This document shows, piece by piece, positions 45,088 through 53,485 of a stretch of 64,000 bases of DNA. The position numbers were made by a program, and so were the translations under genes. Numbering within the stretch: the stretch's first letter is position 1; each line of letters opens with the position of its first letter. Origin of the DNA: UBA668 sp041394605 (lineage in GTDB: Bacteria > Actinomycetota > Acidimicrobiia > Acidimicrobiales > Ilumatobacteraceae); contig JAWKHX010000004.1 of the NCBI GenBank assembly GCA_041394605.1, positions 62,001-126,000 of the forward strand, read 5' to 3'. The notes under the pieces were generated by a model. It was not told the origin of the DNA. It ran no database searches and was given only the letters and a program-made list of their open reading frames with translations.

Positions 45088-45939
45088 GTGATCAGCCTCG
45101 ACGCCGCCACCGTGCTGCTGCAATGGGCGGCCGGCGGGTTGTTCTTCCTGTGGGTCAGCACCCGCCATCGTGAGGTCGGCCTGGGGTACGGCTGGCTGCT
45201 CCGTGGTGTGTACCTGCTCCTCGCCGTTGGCGGCGCGCTCGCCGGCTTCCGCTTCGGCGTCGTGCCCGTGCGCGAGGGGGCGGCGCTGGCCACGGCCGCG
45301 GCAGCGTTCGGTGTGCTGGTCGTCAGCATCGTGCGGCGCAAGGCCGGCGTGGCCGGGCAGACGGAGGAGCAGTACCGCCGTTCGGCCAGGGTGGCGGCGA
45401 TGACCGGCATCGAGCGCGAGGCCGTCACGAAGGAGGACGGCCGGGAGTTCCCGCCGGTGCTGGACCTGGTGGCGCCCGCCGTGGCGTCCATCGGCCTGGT
45501 GGCGGCGGCCATCGACGCCGGTGGCAACGTGCTGGTGTCGCTGCTGCGCACGTTCGCCGGGGCGTTGTTCCTCGGGGCGGTCACGGACGCGATGCTGCTC
45601 GGCCACTGGTATCTCACCCAGCCCGGCCTGCCTCGCCGGCATCTCAACGAACTGGTCCGCTGGCTGGGCTGGGTGTGGCCCTTCGAGGTGGTCTCCCTGC
45701 TGCTGCCCACCGGCATGTTCAGCGTGCTCGGCGGCTCGGTGGACGACGGCTGGGGCGGCCAGCTGGGCTGGTTCTGGGTGGTGTGCGCGATCACCACGAT
45801 CGTGCTGGTGTTCGTCACCCGCGCGGCGTTGAAGGAGCGCTACTACTCGGCGGTGATGGCCGCCACCGGCCTGCTGTACCTGGCCATCCTCACGGCCTTC
45901 GGCACCGACCTCGTCGCCCGCGCCGTCCTCTCCGGCTGA
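45088..45939 (+). CDS. Multi-pass membrane protein of unknown function
   Basis: The 283-residue protein has about eight hydrophobic segments, including AATVLLQWAAGGLFFLWVS, WLLRGVYLLLAVGGALAGF, LATAAAAFGVLVVSIV, then LDLVAPAVASIGLVAAAI. A pair of helices frames the conserved-looking DAMLLGHWYLTQPGLPRRHLNELVRW, and the last helix is GLLYLAILTAFGTDLV. The short cytoplasmic loop EEQYRRSARVAAMTGIEREAVTK is charged. I do not recognise a family, though HWYLTQPxL resembles heme-copper-like or quinone-linked membrane proteins in actinobacteria. The Ku gene begins 56 bp downstream. Confidence 0.75.
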   Translation: MISLDAATVLLQWAAGGLFFLWVSTRHREVGLGYGWLLRGVYLLLAVGGALAGFRFGVVPVREGAALATAAAAFGVLVVSIVRRKAGVAGQTEEQYRRSARVAAMTGIEREAVTKEDGREFPPVLDLVAPAVASIGLVAAAIDAGGNVLVSLLRTFAGALFLGAVTDAMLLGHWYLTQPGLPRRHLNELVRWLGWVWPFEVVSLLLPTGMFSVLGGSVDDGWGGQLGWFWVVCAITTIVLVFVTRAALKERYYSAVMAATGLLYLAILTAFGTDLVARAVLSG

Positions 45940-45995
45940 CCCAGCCTTCGGGTGTGCCCTGGTGCGGCGGGCGTGGGTCGGGCAGACTGTCCACC

Positions 45996-46868
45996 ATGCC
46001 CAGGCCCGTATGGAGCGGCACGATCAGCTTCGGTCTCGTCGCCATCCCCATCAAGCTGTTCCATGCGGTCAGCCGCAAGAGCGTGTCGTTCAACCAGCTC
46101 GACGACCGCACGATGAGCCGCATCAAGCTGCGCAAGGTGTCGGCCGAGACGGGCGAGGAGGTGCCCGACGAGCACATCGTGAAGGGGTACGAGATCTCCA
46201 AGGGCCGCTACATCGTGGTGGACCCCGACGAGCTGGAGCCGTTCATCCCAGCCGCCACGAAGAGCATCGACCTGCAGGAGTTCGTGGACCTCGACGAGAT
46301 CGACCCCGTCTACTTCGACGCTGCCTACATCGTGGCTCCCGATCGCACACCGAAGCCGTACGCCCTGCTCGCCCGAGCGATGGAAGCCGCCAACAAGGTG
46401 GCCATCGGGCGGTTCGTGATGCGCAACAAGCAGTACGTCGCCGCACTGCGTGCCGTGGACGGCGTGCTGCTGATGAGCACCATGGTCTTCGCCGACGAGG
46501 TGGTGCCGCTGGCCGCAGTGGACGAGCTGGGCGCGGCGAAGGACGTGGAGGTCAGCGACAAGGAAGTCCTGATGGCCGAGGCCCTGGTGGAGTCCCTGAG
46601 CGCCGAGTTCGAGCCGGCCAAGTACCGCGACGAATACCGCGAGCAGGTGCTGGACCTCATCGAGCGCAAGGCTGCGGGTGAGGAGTTCGAGGCCCCGGCG
46701 CCGGCCGCAGCCGCGCCGGCCGTTGTCGACCTGATGGCGGCGCTGGAAGCCAGCGTGAAGGCGGCCAAGGCAGCCCGCACCCGCCACCCCTCGAAGGGTC
46801 CTGAGGCGCTGGAGGACCCGCCCGAGGCGGCAGCCGCCAAGCCGAAGCGCGTCCGCAAGTCGGCGTGA
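45996..46868 (+). CDS. ku: Ku protein of bacterial non-homologous end joining
   Basis: The 290-residue bacterial Ku forms a homodimeric ring on DNA ends. It begins MPRPVWSGTISFGLVAIPIKLFHAV, the family opening, followed by FNQLDDRTMSRIKLRKVSAETGEEV and the bridging-strand region VDPVYFD-like (LDEIDPVYFDAAYIVAPD). The C-terminal tail is Lys/Ala-rich (KAAKAARTRHPSKG, AKPKRVRKSA) and helps recruit LigD or DNA. The stop overlaps the LigD-Pol GTG by four bases, so both are co-expressed. Confidence 0.97.
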   Translation: MPRPVWSGTISFGLVAIPIKLFHAVSRKSVSFNQLDDRTMSRIKLRKVSAETGEEVPDEHIVKGYEISKGRYIVVDPDELEPFIPAATKSIDLQEFVDLDEIDPVYFDAAYIVAPDRTPKPYALLARAMEAANKVAIGRFVMRNKQYVAALRAVDGVLLMSTMVFADEVVPLAAVDELGAAKDVEVSDKEVLMAEALVESLSAEFEPAKYRDEYREQVLDLIERKAAGEEFEAPAPAAAAPAVVDLMAALEASVKAAKAARTRHPSKGPEALEDPPEAAAAKPKRVRKSA

Positions 46869-47767
46869 GCGGCGATCGCACCGTCGTCACGGTGGGCGAC
46901 CGCGAGGTCAGCCTGTCCAACCTGCACAAGGTGCTCTACCCGGCCGCGGGGACCACCAAGGCGGAGGTCATCGAGTACTACGCCCGCATCGCCCCGGTGA
47001 TGCTGCCCCACCTGGCCGACCGCTGCATCACCCTGAAGCGCTTCCCCGACGGGGTGGACCACGAAGGCTTCTTCGAGAAGCGCTGCCCGAAGCACCGGCC
47101 GGCGTGGTTGGACGTGGCGCTCGGCCCGGGCGACCGGAACGGCCAGATCGGCTACTGCCGGATGGACGAGGCGGCGTCGCTGGTCTGGGCGGCGAACATG
47201 GCCGCGCTGGAGTTGCACGTGCCGATGGCGCTGGCCGCCGACCTCGATGCACCTCGAGCCGTCGTGTTCGACTTCGACCCCGGCGAGCCGGCCGCCATGC
47301 GCGAGTGCTGCGAGGTGGCCCTGTGGGTGCGGGAGGTGCTGGCCGCTGTCGGCCTGGACGGCTGGCCGAAGACCAGTGGCTCCAAGGGGCTGCAGCTCTA
47401 CGTGCCGTTGAACTCGCCGTGCACCCACGAACGGGCGTCGGACTTCGCTCTGGCCGTCGGCCAACTGTTGGAGCACCAGCACCGCGACCGGGTCACCACC
47501 ACGATGGCCAAGGCGGTGCGCCCCGGGAAGATCTTCGTGGACTGGAGCCAGAACGCCCGCCACAAGACCACGATCGGCGTCTACTCGCTCCGTGCCCGCC
47601 CCGAGCCGACGTGCAGCACCCCGGTGACGTGGGAGGAAGTGGCCGACTGCGCGGGCGGTGGTCCTGTCCTGCGCTTCACCTGGCGTGAGGTGCTGGAACG
47701 TGTGGACACCCACGGCGATCTCTTCGCCCCCGTCCTCACGACCGTCCAGACCCTCCCCTCCGCCTGA
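46865..47767 (+). CDS. LigD-type polymerase domain (primase-polymerase of NHEJ), stand-alone
   Basis: The 300-residue archaeo-eukaryotic primase-like polymerase has VVTVGDREVSLSNLHKVLYPAAGTTKAEV at its start, a family hallmark. The metal-binding D136-F-D138 lies in VVFDFDPGEP. The nucleotide segment is KTSGSKGLQLYVPL, and the third acidic residue is in KIFVDWSQNARHKTTIGVYSLRARP. It lacks the ligase and phosphoesterase domains of full LigD, so ligation must come from another gene. It fills gaps with ribo- or deoxynucleotides at Ku-bound ends. It is translationally coupled to ku. Confidence 0.94.
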   Translation: MSGDRTVVTVGDREVSLSNLHKVLYPAAGTTKAEVIEYYARIAPVMLPHLADRCITLKRFPDGVDHEGFFEKRCPKHRPAWLDVALGPGDRNGQIGYCRMDEAASLVWAANMAALELHVPMALAADLDAPRAVVFDFDPGEPAAMRECCEVALWVREVLAAVGLDGWPKTSGSKGLQLYVPLNSPCTHERASDFALAVGQLLEHQHRDRVTTTMAKAVRPGKIFVDWSQNARHKTTIGVYSLRARPEPTCSTPVTWEEVADCAGGGPVLRFTWREVLERVDTHGDLFAPVLTTVQTLPSA

Positions 47768-47798
47768 CCCGGTCGTTGCGGGGGATAACGTCGGCGGG

Positions 47799-48221
47799 GT
47801 GACGCCGACGTTGACGACGCTGTTGCTGTGCGACTTCGCCCAGGTGCGCGACCGGCTGCTGTTCGTGAGTTCCGGCGGGATCAGCCGGGTGGTGCAGCCG
47901 ACGTTCCCGGGGCACCTCCGGATCAACCTGGCAATGGTGGTGCACGTGCCCGCGGGGCTGTTCGGGCCGCAGCACGAGGTGCTGATCCGGCTCAAGTATC
48001 CCGACGACGTGGCGGTCATCGGGTCGATCTCGGTCAAGGTCACCGTGCCCGCCCCGCCCACCGGTGCCCAACCTGGTGAAGGGGTGAACGTGCCGCAGGT
48101 CATCGACTTGTCGCCCGTGAAGTTCCCGCATCCGGGTCAGGTGGACCTGCAGGTGTCGATCGACGGCGAACCAGCCGGCGACCTCACGTTCTGGCTGCTG
48201 CAGACGCCCGAGAAGCGCTGA
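47799..48221 (+). CDS. Small conserved hypothetical protein (DUF6941-like)
   Basis: The 140-residue protein begins TPTLTTLLLCDFAQVRDRLLFVSSGGISRVVQPTFP, then beta strands INLAMVVHVPAGLFGPQHEVLIRLKYPD and VDLQVSIDGEPAGDLTFWLL. This all-beta pattern with 'LLCDFAQV...LLFVxSGGI' matches a conserved actinobacterial hypothetical family; I tentatively equate it with DUF6941. Function is unknown. The start is GTG 47799. Its last 38 bases overlap the 3' end of the MFS gene on the other strand. Confidence 0.65.
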   Translation: MTPTLTTLLLCDFAQVRDRLLFVSSGGISRVVQPTFPGHLRINLAMVVHVPAGLFGPQHEVLIRLKYPDDVAVIGSISVKVTVPAPPTGAQPGEGVNVPQVIDLSPVKFPHPGQVDLQVSIDGEPAGDLTFWLLQTPEKR

Positions 48222-49575
48222 ACACCTGCACCCGCCGACTCACCACGATGCCCAGCAGCGCGGCGGCGGCAGCGATGCTGAAGTTGGCCACCAGGGCGCC
48301 CTGCAGGGTGAAGGTGGTGCGGTCGGCCACCGCCACGGTGGCGCCGCCGAGGCCGCCGATCAACGACCAGCCCACGGAATCGGCCAGGTTCACCTGCCCG
48401 CTCACCAACCCTTCCTCCCCGGGCGCGGCGTAGCTCATCGCCGCCACCGTGGCCGGATTGAACAGCAGGCCCATCCCGAGGCCGCCGAGGCTCCAGGTGA
48501 GGAACGTCGCCCACAACGGCCAGCCGCCGTCCACCACGGGCAGCGTGATCACCACACCCACCAGCAGCAGCATGAACCCGTGGCGGACGGCGCGGCCGTG
48601 CACCAGGTGGCGCCGGCGGGCCTGTAGCCACTGCCCGAGGCTCCACGTGAGCGCGGCGCCGATGACCACGAACCCCTGCATCCGGGGGCTGGCCCCGTGC
48701 ACGCGATCGGCCGCGAGGGGCACGAAGCTGTCCACCCCGCCGAACGTCACCGCGGCCAGCATGCGCGCCGCCAACACCGCGGGCAGGCCCACCGCTCCCA
48801 CCAGCAGCCCACGCGGCAGCAGGCGGCGCAGCGCCGGCACGGCGATGGCGGCACCGGCCACCGCGGCCGCAGCGGCCAGGACCAGGTTGGCCGCCTGCAC
48901 GCCGATGAGGAACACGCCGATGCCCGCCGCAGCAGCGACGGCCAGGGGAATGCGGCTGGAAGGCCGTACGGTGCCGTCGCCCCGGTCGTGCAGCAACGGC
49001 CGCACGGCCAACATGCCCACCAGGAGTGCGATCGGCACCATGCCGAGGAACACCCACCGCCAGCCGACCCGCTCCGTCACGTCGCCGGCGATCAGCGGGG
49101 CGACCAGGCTGGGCACCACCCAGGCGGCGGAGAGGAAGGCGTACAGCATCGGCTGACGATCCTCCGGGAAGGACCGCTTCACCTGCGAGTAGGCGATGGG
49201 GGAGAAGCCGCCATTGGCACCCTGGAGGAAGCGGCCGACGACCACCCAGACCATCGAACCTGCCGCGGCGGCCACGATCAGGCCGAGCACGAACGTGGCC
49301 ATGCACACCATGAACGGCACTGCCGGGCCGCGACGGTCCAGCACCTCGCCGGTGGCGACCATCGCCACCAGATTGGCCAGGGTGTAGACGGCCAGCGCCA
49401 GCCCGTAGAAGTGATCGCCGCCGAGGTCGTCGGTGATGGTGGGCAGCACGGTGAGGATCGCAGTGATCTCGAACGCCACCAGCGACGCGGCGGTGATCAG
49501 GGCCACGGCCAGCAGGCGTTGCTCGCCCGACAGTGGGGTCCGCGCGGCGACAGCCGGCCTGCCCGCCGGGCTCAT
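48184..49575 (-). CDS. Major facilitator superfamily transporter
   Basis: The 463-residue protein has about 12-14 membrane helices. The first is LLAVALITAASLVAFEITAILTVLPTI. The MFS motif A region follows as VATGEVLDRRGP. The GANGGFSPIAYSQVKRSFPEDRQPMLYAFLSAAWVVPSLVAPLIAG segment contains the motif C-like proline/glycine pattern of drug:H+ antiporters. The C-terminal helices are GLGMGLLFNPATVAAMSYAA and beyond. It is probably an exporter; the substrate is unknown. The gene ends inside the neighbouring DUF6941-like gene (tail-to-tail overlap) and starts 10 bp before the amidase gene end. Confidence 0.92.
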   Translation of the reverse strand: MSPAGRPAVAARTPLSGEQRLLAVALITAASLVAFEITAILTVLPTITDDLGGDHFYGLALAVYTLANLVAMVATGEVLDRRGPAVPFMVCMATFVLGLIVAAAAGSMVWVVVGRFLQGANGGFSPIAYSQVKRSFPEDRQPMLYAFLSAAWVVPSLVAPLIAGDVTERVGWRWVFLGMVPIALLVGMLAVRPLLHDRGDGTVRPSSRIPLAVAAAAGIGVFLIGVQAANLVLAAAAAVAGAAIAVPALRRLLPRGLLVGAVGLPAVLAARMLAAVTFGGVDSFVPLAADRVHGASPRMQGFVVIGAALTWSLGQWLQARRRHLVHGRAVRHGFMLLLVGVVITLPVVDGGWPLWATFLTWSLGGLGMGLLFNPATVAAMSYAAPGEEGLVSGQVNLADSVGWSLIGGLGGATVAVADRTTFTLQGALVANFSIAAAAALLGIVVSRRVQVFSASRASAAART

Positions 49576-49585
49576 GCCGGCGGCC

Positions 49586-50995
49586 TCAGCACGGGGCGGA
49601 GGGCGCCACGAGCGGCCACGGCCGGTTGCGCTCCACCACCCAGGCGGCGTCGAGCAGCAGTTCCTCCGTGAAGTGGCGACCGATCACCTGCAGGCCGATC
49701 GGCAGCCCGTCCAGCGTGCCGGCCGGGATGCTGATGGCCGGGTTGCCATGCAGGTTGGCGGCGAACGTCAGGCGACCGTTGTTGCCGGCGCCGGCCTCGA
49801 TGCCGCCGAACACGCCGGGCAGCGGGCCGTCGGCGTCGAAGGCGACGTCGGGGTTGCTGGCGGTGATGACGTAGTCCACCCCGTCGGCGGGGTCGAAGAT
49901 GCGGGCCATCGCCTCGTTGAGCTCCACCCGGCGCCGCTCGATCTTCGCCCGAGCCGCCGAGTCGTACTTGCCGACGGCGTACTCCATGCCGTATCGGATC
50001 TCCGGCGTCAGGTCGTCCTTGCAGGCCGGCCACTGATCGGCCAGCTGGGCCTCGATGCCCAGGTTGCCGGACAGCGACCACGCCGCACCCATGCGCGGGA
50101 GCGACAGGTCCACGCCGTCCACCCGTTGCATGCCCAGATCTGCCACCAGGTCCATGCCGGCGGCCTCCAACAACTCCCACATCATCGGCGACACCGTGGC
50201 GTTGCCCCAGTTCGGGGCAAATGCCACCCGGGCGCCACGCAACTCCTCCAGGTGCGACCCCAGCCCGGCCTCCCAGCCCGAGACCTTGGGCAGGCTCAGG
50301 GGGTCCCGCGCGTCGAAGCCGTTGCACACGTCGAACCACCGGGCAGTGTCCCGAACGGAACGCGACAGGCAGCCGATCGTGACCGTGAGGTTGCCGTACT
50401 GGGCCTGCGGCCCGCGGGGGATGCGGCCGATCGTGGCCTTCAGGCCCACCAGCCCGGTGAACCCGGCAGGGATGCGGATGCTGCCGCCGCCATCGCCGGC
50501 CGTGGCCAGCGTGCAGAGGCCACCGGCCACCGCAGCCGCGGTGCCACCGCTGCTGCCGCCTGGCGTGCGCCCGTGCTGCCACGGGTTGTGGGTGGTGCCG
50601 TGCAGTTTTGTGCGGGTGAGGTTGACACCGCCGAACTCGCTGGCCGTGGTCTGCCCGGCCAGCACCGCGCCGCCGGCATCGCGCAGACGCTCCACCATCG
50701 TGCTGGTGTACCCAGCCACCTGGTCCTTCAGCGGGACCGAGGCGTGAGTGTCGGGCCAGCCGAGCACCTGGTCCAGTTCCTTCACGCCGATCGGCACCCC
50801 GCCGAACGGCTTGCTGACGTCCGCCGCGGCCGCGGCCGCACGGGCCTCGTCACGCGGTTGGAAGCAGAACGCGTTCAGGTCGCTGGCGTCGATGGCCGCA
50901 TAGGTGGCTTCCAACTCCTCCAGCGGCGACCGCCGACCGGCACGGAACTCTTCGACGAGCGAGCAGGCATCGCCCTGCCACGGTGTATCCCCCAT
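49586..50995 (-). CDS. Amidase (amidase-signature family)
   Basis: The 469-residue enzyme has the Ser-cisSer-Lys triad. Lys72 is in VPIGVKELDQV, the signature is GRTPGGSSGG (146-151), and the nucleophile Ser172 is in GDGGGSIRIPAGF. The C-terminal half (NPAISIPAGTLDGLPIGLQVIG) is typical. It hydrolyses small amides, aryl-acyl amides or lactam-like compounds. GatA is unlikely because no gatC/gatB genes are adjacent and GlnRS is present. It is probably in one transcript with the 51002-51370 gene (6 bp gap) upstream and the MFS transporter downstream. Confidence 0.92.
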   Translation of the reverse strand: MGDTPWQGDACSLVEEFRAGRRSPLEELEATYAAIDASDLNAFCFQPRDEARAAAAAADVSKPFGGVPIGVKELDQVLGWPDTHASVPLKDQVAGYTSTMVERLRDAGGAVLAGQTTASEFGGVNLTRTKLHGTTHNPWQHGRTPGGSSGGTAAAVAGGLCTLATAGDGGGSIRIPAGFTGLVGLKATIGRIPRGPQAQYGNLTVTIGCLSRSVRDTARWFDVCNGFDARDPLSLPKVSGWEAGLGSHLEELRGARVAFAPNWGNATVSPMMWELLEAAGMDLVADLGMQRVDGVDLSLPRMGAAWSLSGNLGIEAQLADQWPACKDDLTPEIRYGMEYAVGKYDSAARAKIERRRVELNEAMARIFDPADGVDYVITASNPDVAFDADGPLPGVFGGIEAGAGNNGRLTFAANLHGNPAISIPAGTLDGLPIGLQVIGRHFTEELLLDAAWVVERNRPWPLVAPSAPC

Positions 50996-51001
50996 GACGG
51001 G

Positions 51002-51370
51002 TCACTGTACTGCCAGCGCGCCCACCAGATCCGAGGGGACCGCCACGCTGACCGTCAGCTCACGGAGCCGCACCGGGACGCCCAGTACCCGGGCCCGAGC
51101 CGGCGGGTCGATGGTGATGGTGACCAGCCCGCTGTTGGCGCCGTTGACCAGCCAGCGGCCGCGCCAGCCGTGGGCGCCGAGGCTGAGGACGCGGCGCTCC
51201 TGCGCCACCGCACCTGTGATCGACGGCCGCGGCACCGTGGCGCGGAAGGCCCAACCGAGGCGGGCCTCCATGTGGTCGGGCGTGAGTGTGACGCGGCTGT
51301 GCCGTCGGCCCATGCCGAGCGGCGTCATCAGCACCCGGGAGAACCGGTTGAACGAGATCGGGATCTCCAT
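51002..51370 (-). CDS. Small hypothetical protein
   Basis: The 122-residue protein begins MEIPISFNRFSRVLMTPLGMGRRHSRVTLTPDHMEARLGWAFRATVPRP. It continues with alternating hydrophobic strands (VLSLGAHGWRGRWLVNGANSGLVTITID and VPVRLRELTVSVAVPSDLV), an all-beta, probably soluble fold. The pattern recurs in actinobacterial hypothetical proteins but I cannot name the family. It lies head-to-head with the thioesterase gene (60 bp gap) and 6 bp before the amidase on the same strand. Confidence 0.65.
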   Translation of the reverse strand: MEIPISFNRFSRVLMTPLGMGRRHSRVTLTPDHMEARLGWAFRATVPRPSITGAVAQERRVLSLGAHGWRGRWLVNGANSGLVTITIDPPARARVLGVPVRLRELTVSVAVPSDLVGALAVQ

Positions 51371-51430
51371 GTGGCCAGTCTGTCCCCTCGTGGGGCCGAC
51401 CGGGCCGCGGCCCGTAGAGTCGGACGGGTC

Positions 51431-52231
51431 ATGGACAGCCGCACCTTCCTCGGGCTCCGCCAGAGCCACAACCCGTTCCGCTGGTCGCTCGAGGTCACCA
51501 AGGCCATCAGCACCACCGGGAACTTCCTGTTCGGCGGCTCCGGCCTCGGCGCGGCCATCTCGGCGATGGAGGGCACCAGCGGCCGCCAGACCATCTGGGC
51601 CACGGCGCAATACCTCAGCTACGCCAAGCCCGGCGACGTGCTGGACATCGACGTGACGCTGGCGGTGGAGGGCCACCAGATGACCCAGGCCCGCGCCGTC
51701 TGCCATGTCGGCAACCGGGAGATCCTCACTGTCAACGCCGCGCTGGGCGAGCGGCCGCTGGAGTACTCCGGCCAGTACGAGACGATGCCCGATGTGCCGC
51801 CGCCGGACGAGTGCCCCGGCCGCACCCACCGCAGCCCGGTGGACGGCAGCATCAACGAGCGGCTGGAGCAGCGGATGGCCAAGGGCGTCCCCTGGGAGGA
51901 CCTGGACGGCACGCCCGGCGATGGCCAGACGCTGATGTGGGCCCGCATCCCCGACGTGATCGAGGGGGTGGATGCCACCGCCCTGGCCATCCTCGGCGAC
52001 TTCGTGCCGATGGCGGTGGGCCAGGCACTGGGCGTCCGCGGCGGCGGCAACAGCCTGGACAACACCCTGCGCGTCGTGCATCTCGTGCCCACCGAATGGG
52101 TGCTGCTGGACATCCGGGTGCACGCGGTGGAGCGCGGCTTCGGGCACGGCCTGGTGCACATGTTCGCCGAGGACGGCACCCTCCTGGCCACCGCCAGTCA
52201 GAGTTGCATCGTCCGTTTCTGGAAAGGTTGA
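51431..52231 (+). CDS. Acyl-CoA thioesterase (double hotdog, TesB-like)
   Basis: The 266-residue protein has two hotdog halves. The N-terminal one has FLFGGSGLGAAISAMEGTSGRQTIWATAQYLSYAKPGDVLDIDV, the usual 'long helix then QYL' signature. The C-terminal one has ALAILGDFVPMAVGQALGVRGGGNSLDNTLRVVHLVPTEWVLLDI, where Asp and the SLDNTL segment form the active site. It releases free fatty acid from acyl-CoA. The gene is followed after 3 bp by the LLM oxidoreductase, so the two are an operon. Confidence 0.88.
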   Translation: MDSRTFLGLRQSHNPFRWSLEVTKAISTTGNFLFGGSGLGAAISAMEGTSGRQTIWATAQYLSYAKPGDVLDIDVTLAVEGHQMTQARAVCHVGNREILTVNAALGERPLEYSGQYETMPDVPPPDECPGRTHRSPVDGSINERLEQRMAKGVPWEDLDGTPGDGQTLMWARIPDVIEGVDATALAILGDFVPMAVGQALGVRGGGNSLDNTLRVVHLVPTEWVLLDIRVHAVERGFGHGLVHMFAEDGTLLATASQSCIVRFWKG

Positions 52232-52234
52232 ACC

Positions 52235-53237
52235 ATGAGCGACGCCACCGCCCCCGCCAGCCTGCCCCGCCGCCCCGGCATGACCGTGCCGCTGCCCGGC
52301 CCGCTGCACAGCCACCGCGACAAGCTGGCCGAACTGGCCGACCTCGGCTACACCGACATCTGGTCGGCCGAGAGCGACGGGGCGGACGGGTTCACCCCGC
52401 TGGCCATGGCAGCGGCGTGGGAGCCCCGCCTGCGCCTGGGCACGGCCATCATCCCCGCCTACACCCGCTCGCCGGCGTGCTTCGCCCAGAGCGTGGCCTC
52501 GCTGGCCGATGCCGCCCCTGGCCGTTTCGCCATCGGCATCGGTTCCAGCAGCAACGTCATCGTGGAACGGTGGAACGGCATCCCGTTCGTGGAGCCGTAC
52601 AAGAAGGTGCGCGACGTGGTGCGCTTCCTGCGTGATGCGCTGAGCGGGGAGAAGGTGGCCAAGCAGTACGACACGTTCGAGGTCAACGGCTTCCGGCTGG
52701 GCGTGCGACCCGAGCAGACCCCGCCGATCCTGGTGGCTGCCCTGCGCGAGGGCATGCTGCGCCTGGCCGCCCGGGAGGGCGATGGGGCGATCATCAACTG
52801 GTTGTCGCCCGACGACGTGACCAAGGTGGTGGGCGTGGTGAACGATGCCGCCGGCGGCGTGCCGAAGGAAGTGGTGTGCCGGGTGTTCTGCTGCCCCAGT
52901 GCCAATGCCGAGGTGGTGCGCGCCGCCGCCAAGTTCGCCATCGCCGCCTACCTGAACGTGCCCGTGTACGCCGAGTTCCACCGCTGGCTGGGCCGCGCCG
53001 ACGTGCTGCAGCCGATGTGGGACGCCTGGCAGGGCGGTGACCGCAAGGCCGCCTTGGCCGCCATCCCCGACAGCCTGGTGGACGAGCTGGTGGTGCACGG
53101 CACCCCCGAGCAGTGCCGGGCCACCATCGACCGCTACTTCGCCAACGGTGTGACCACCACCTCGCTGGCCATCCTGCCGCTGGACCCCGACCTGCAGCAC
53201 TGGGAGGCCGTGAGCCTTGGCCCCCACCGCCGCCTGA
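52235..53237 (+). CDS. LLM-class F420-dependent oxidoreductase, frameshift near the C terminus
   Basis: This TIM-barrel luciferase-like monooxygenase/reductase of about 333 residues begins MTVPLPGPLHSHRDKLAELADLGYTDIWSAESDGADGFTPLAMAAA. It has LRLGTAIIPAYTRSPACFAQSVASLADAAPGRFAIGIGSSS and VRDVVRFLRDALSG, followed by a C-terminal VHGTPEQCRATIDRYFANGVTT. The expected end SALAPTAA plus stop lies one frame over, at 53237, with the break at about 53214 (fits a lost GC pair). As given, the frame runs on into the downstream membrane-protein gene, producing a false 778-residue fusion. Confidence 0.88.
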
Positions 53238-53246
53238 CCCGGCAGC

Positions 53247-53446
53247 TCAGGCTGCGGCCGCAGCCCGCCCTGCTGCCGGGCTGCCGCCGCAGCGATCTGC
53301 GCACGGAGCGCGGCCACATGGGCCAGGCCCCGCTCGCGGGTGCGAGGGTCGAGCCGGAACTGGGCCGGCAGCACGGCCTCTTCGGTGAGCAGCACGAGCT
53401 GCTCGGTGTGGGCGTTCTGAGGAGCGGCGGTGGCGGTGGGGGTCAT
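53247..53446 (-). CDS. Possible small hypothetical protein between the LLM and membrane-protein genes
   Basis: Starting at ATG 53446 on the minus strand, the sequence reads TEQLVLLTEEAVLPAQFRLDPRTRERGLAHVAALRAQIAAAAARQQ, which looks like a genuine helical small protein. To end at a nearby stop (53247) it needs a one-frame shift near 53270, giving a tail of Gly-Arg-Ala residues. The in-frame alternative runs 800 codons with no sense. Its presence would also explain why the forward frame here looks non-coding. No family recognised. Confidence 0.4.
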
Positions 53447-53485
53447 GGCCGCATCGTGACAGAGGGGTGTGACAAGGTTTCCCGC

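Noticed and set aside
49586..50995. Amidase as GatA of the tRNA amidotransferase
   Set aside because: No gatC or gatB neighbours, and the operon partners are a small hypothetical protein and an MFS transporter.
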